Shown: positions 62,246-64,000 of the stretch, piece by piece
Layout: each line of letters opens with the position of its first letter
Position numbering within the stretch: the first letter of the stretch is position 1
Assembly (NCBI GenBank): GCA_027492875.1
Contig: JAPUDV010000057.1
Coordinates: 13,766-77,765 of the forward strand
Reading direction: 5' to 3'
DNA from: Candidatus Competibacteraceae bacterium
GTDB taxonomy: Bacteria > Pseudomonadota > Gammaproteobacteria > Competibacterales > Competibacteraceae
Length of the DNA: 64,000 nt
The notes under the pieces: model-generated
The model's database searches: none
What the model saw: the letters and a program-made list of their open reading frames with translations, nothing else
What the model was told of the DNA's origin: nothing
Position numbers and translations under genes: made by a program

Positions 62246-62294
62246 AGAACTCCGACCGATGAATTCAAGGAATGAGAAAAGCGCACTAGCCTAA

Positions 62295-62320
62295 CGGCTT
62301 GTCCGCCGGCGGACAAGCCG
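62295..62320. repeat. 26-bp perfect palindrome between ackA and glmS
   Basis: The half-site CGGCTTGTCCGCC is followed by its exact complement with no loop. It starts 10 bp after the ackA stop on the minus strand. No T run follows, so it is either a factor-independent terminator of weak type, an mRNA 3' stabiliser, or a regulator site ahead of glmS. Confidence 0.8.
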
Positions 62321-62329
62321 CGCGGAGAT

Positions 62330-63532
62330 TTAACATCCCAGCACCAGCCGCCGGGTATGGCGGGCGATGACCCGTTCTTCGTTGGTGGGCAGCACCCACA
62401 CCGCCACCCGGCTGCCGGGCCGGTCGATCCGTCGCCGGTCGTGAACGGCGTTGGCCGCCGCATCCAGCTCGATGCCCAACCACGCCGAACGGGCGCAGAC
62501 CTGCTCGCGCACCGCCGCCGCGTGCTCGCCGATGCCGCCGGTGAACACCAGCGCGTCCAGCCCGCCCAGCGCCGCCGCCAGCGAGCCGAGTTCGCGGGCG
62601 ATGCGGTAGGTAAAGTAATCCACCGCCAGCTTGGCGCTGGGATCGGCGCTGGCCAGCAACTCGCGCATGTCGTTACTGAATCCCGACAGGCCCAGCAAGC
62701 CGGACTGCTTGTACAGCAGCTGGGTCAGCTCGCGCGCGCCCATGCCGTGTCGTTCCATCAGATAGATCAGCACGCCGGGGTCCAGCGATCCGCTGCGGGT
62801 ACCCATCGGCAGGCCCTCGACCGCAGTGAAGCCCATGGTGCTGGCCACGCTCTGGCCGTCCCGCATTGCGCACATGCTGGCGCCATTGCCAAGATGCGCC
62901 ACCACCGCTCGGCCGGTTGTCGCCGTGCCCGTGGCCTCGGCCAGCGCCCCGGCGATGTATTCATAAGACAGGCCGTGAAAGCCGTAGCGCCGCACCCCTT
63001 CTTCACGGTAGACACGCGGCAGGGCGAATAGCTGCGCCAGTTCCGGCTGACCAAAATGGAATGCGGTGTCGAAGCAGGCCACTTGCGGCAGCTCCGGCTG
63101 CACCGCGCCGATGGCGCGGATGCCGGCCAGGTTATGCGGCTGGTGCAGCGGCGCCAACGGCACGAAGGTTTCCAGGCGCGCGATGATCTCCGGCGTCAGT
63201 ACCTGTGGATCGCTGTACTCTTCGCCACCGTGCACCACCCGGTGACCGACCGCGATCACATCGGGCAAATCCGGCGAATCCCTCAGCCAGGCCAGCAAAT
63301 CGCGCAACGCCGCCTGATGGTGGTAAACCCCACCGGCTGGCGGCGTCGGCTGGGTGTCGATCACCACCGTTCCAGCTTGATCGAACGCCGTGAAACGCGG
63401 GTTGTCGTCGCCGATATTTTCCTGCAAGCCCCGGCAAACCAGTTTCAGTTCGCCGCCGTTGGACGGCAGGGCGAACACCGAAAACTTGATGCTGGACGAT
63501 CCGGCGTTCAGAACGAGTAACCCCTGTGGCAT
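62330..63532 (-). CDS. ackA: Acetate kinase
   Basis: 400 residues from ATG 63532, which has GAGGAGGAGG 5 nt upstream; a longer reading is rejected. ASKHA-fold motifs: LVLNAGSSSIKFSVF, AVGHRVVHGGEEYSDP, HLGNGASMCAM, GLPMGTRSGSLDPGVLIYL and VFTGGIGEHAAAVRE. It interconverts acetate + ATP and acetyl phosphate + ADP. No pta gene is in the window. The gene lies between galU and glmS, an ordinary housekeeping setting. Confidence 0.96.
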   Translation of the reverse strand: MPQGLLVLNAGSSSIKFSVFALPSNGGELKLVCRGLQENIGDDNPRFTAFDQAGTVVIDTQPTPPAGGVYHHQAALRDLLAWLRDSPDLPDVIAVGHRVVHGGEEYSDPQVLTPEIIARLETFVPLAPLHQPHNLAGIRAIGAVQPELPQVACFDTAFHFGQPELAQLFALPRVYREEGVRRYGFHGLSYEYIAGALAEATGTATTGRAVVAHLGNGASMCAMRDGQSVASTMGFTAVEGLPMGTRSGSLDPGVLIYLMERHGMGARELTQLLYKQSGLLGLSGFSNDMRELLASADPSAKLAVDYFTYRIARELGSLAAALGGLDALVFTGGIGEHAAAVREQVCARSAWLGIELDAAANAVHDRRRIDRPGSRVAVWVLPTNEERVIARHTRRLVLGC

Positions 63533-63567
63533 CGCGGCCTCCTCCTCAGGAAAGTGGCAACCCGAAC

Positions 63568-63999
63568 TCAATCGTCGGCTGGCGTCGGGCCGTCGAACCG
63601 GCAGCCGAAGGTTTGCAAGTAATTGCGAAACCGATCGCCCAGTTCCGGATGGCGCAGGCCGTACTCGACCGTCGCGACCAGATAGCCCAACTTGCTGCCG
63701 CAGTCGTGGCGCCGACCGGAAAATTCGTAGGCCAACACCTGCTCCTCGGCCAACAAGGCGGCGATGCCGTCGGTCAACTGAATCTCGTTGCCGGCCCCGC
63801 GCGGGATGGTGGTCAACAGGTCGAAGATGCGCGGCGTCAGGATGTAGCGGCCCACCACCGCCAGATCGGATGGGGCGTCCTCGGGCTTAGGCTTTTCGAC
63901 GATGCCGTCCACGTTGCTGATCCGGTTGGCAAACGGCAGGGGATGAACGATGCCGTACTTGTTGGTCTCCTCTTTGGGCACCCGTTCCACCCCCAGGAT
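63568..63999 (-). CDS. galU: UTP--glucose-1-phosphate uridylyltransferase, partial (C-terminal part)
   Basis: Only the last ~143 codons are inside the window; the frame runs open past its end. Visible GalU motifs: KYGIVHPLPF, IVEKPKPEDAPSDLAVVGRY, GAGNEIQLTDGIAALL, DCGSKLGYLVATVEY. The product makes UDP-glucose for glycan synthesis. A 35-bp gap separates it from ackA, so the two may be cotranscribed. Confidence 0.95.
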   Translation of the reverse strand: MLGVERVPKEETNKYGIVHPLPFANRISNVDGIVEKPKPEDAPSDLAVVGRYILTPRIFDLLTTIPRGAGNEIQLTDGIAALLAEEQVLAYEFSGRRHDCGSKLGYLVATVEYGLRHPELGDRFRNYLQTFGCRFDGPTPADD

Positions 64000-64000
64000 C

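Overview
The window is 64 kb of chromosome from a GC-rich gammaproteobacterium. The evidence is a type II secretion operon in the E-F-G-H-I-J-K-L-M-N-D order known from Xanthomonas xps, gammaproteobacterial-looking rmlACD, glmS, ackA and galU genes, and dense operons with ATGA/GTGA overlaps. I cannot name the species; a Competibacteraceae-like organism is only a guess. Several glycosyltransferase genes are strikingly AT-rich (about 1-3700, 15,560-19,250, 33,400-35,750 and parts of 35,750-37,000), as expected of imported or exchangeable polysaccharide modules. No rRNA, tRNA, CRISPR array or intact insertion sequence was seen.

Layout. 1-7.6 kb (+): four genes, namely two multi-domain glycosyltransferases, a rhamnosyltransferase-like GT2 and a PAPS sulfotransferase. 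7.6-13.2 kb (-): a periplasmic PpiC/SurA-type prolyl isomerase, two paralogous large secreted proteins of unknown family, and a small secreted NTF2-like protein. 13.5-17 kb (-): a chimeric GT2-GT2-TPR-GT41 (OGT/SPINDLY-like) enzyme. 17.4-22.3 kb (+): a zinc-ribbon methyltransferase, a decayed DUF3782 pseudogene, a polyprenyl-phosphate sugar transferase, a DUF2304 protein and a GT4. 22.3-28.5 kb (-): two membrane proteins, an SDR epimerase, a methyltransferase-GT2 fusion and a GT2. 28.8-38.2 kb: a WbsX-type protein and several GT2/GT4 fusions. 38.2-43.5 kb (-): Wzt, Wzm and a second TPR-GT41 enzyme. 43.5-47.2 kb (-): a tripartite FG-GAP + PpiC + NTF2-like protein and a third secreted protein. 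47.5-58 kb (-): the complete T2SS operon. 58-64 kb (-): rmlD, rmlC, rmlA, glmS, ackA and the end of galU.

How it may work together. GalU, GlmS and RmlACD supply UDP-glucose, glucosamine-6-phosphate (toward UDP-GlcNAc) and dTDP-rhamnose. The glycosyltransferases build a glycan, exported at least partly by Wzm/Wzt. The most interesting pattern is a module of secreted protein + prolyl isomerase + NTF2-like domain that occurs twice, at the two outer edges of the glycan locus. It is made of separate genes at 7.6-13.2 kb and has the isomerase and NTF2-like parts fused at 43.5-47.2 kb. Each copy sits directly next to an OGT-like TPR-GT41 gene on its inner side, and the second copy lies next to the T2SS. 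I infer a dedicated pathway for making, folding and perhaps O-glycosylating abundant extracellular proteins. The layout is visible in the sequence; the function is inference.
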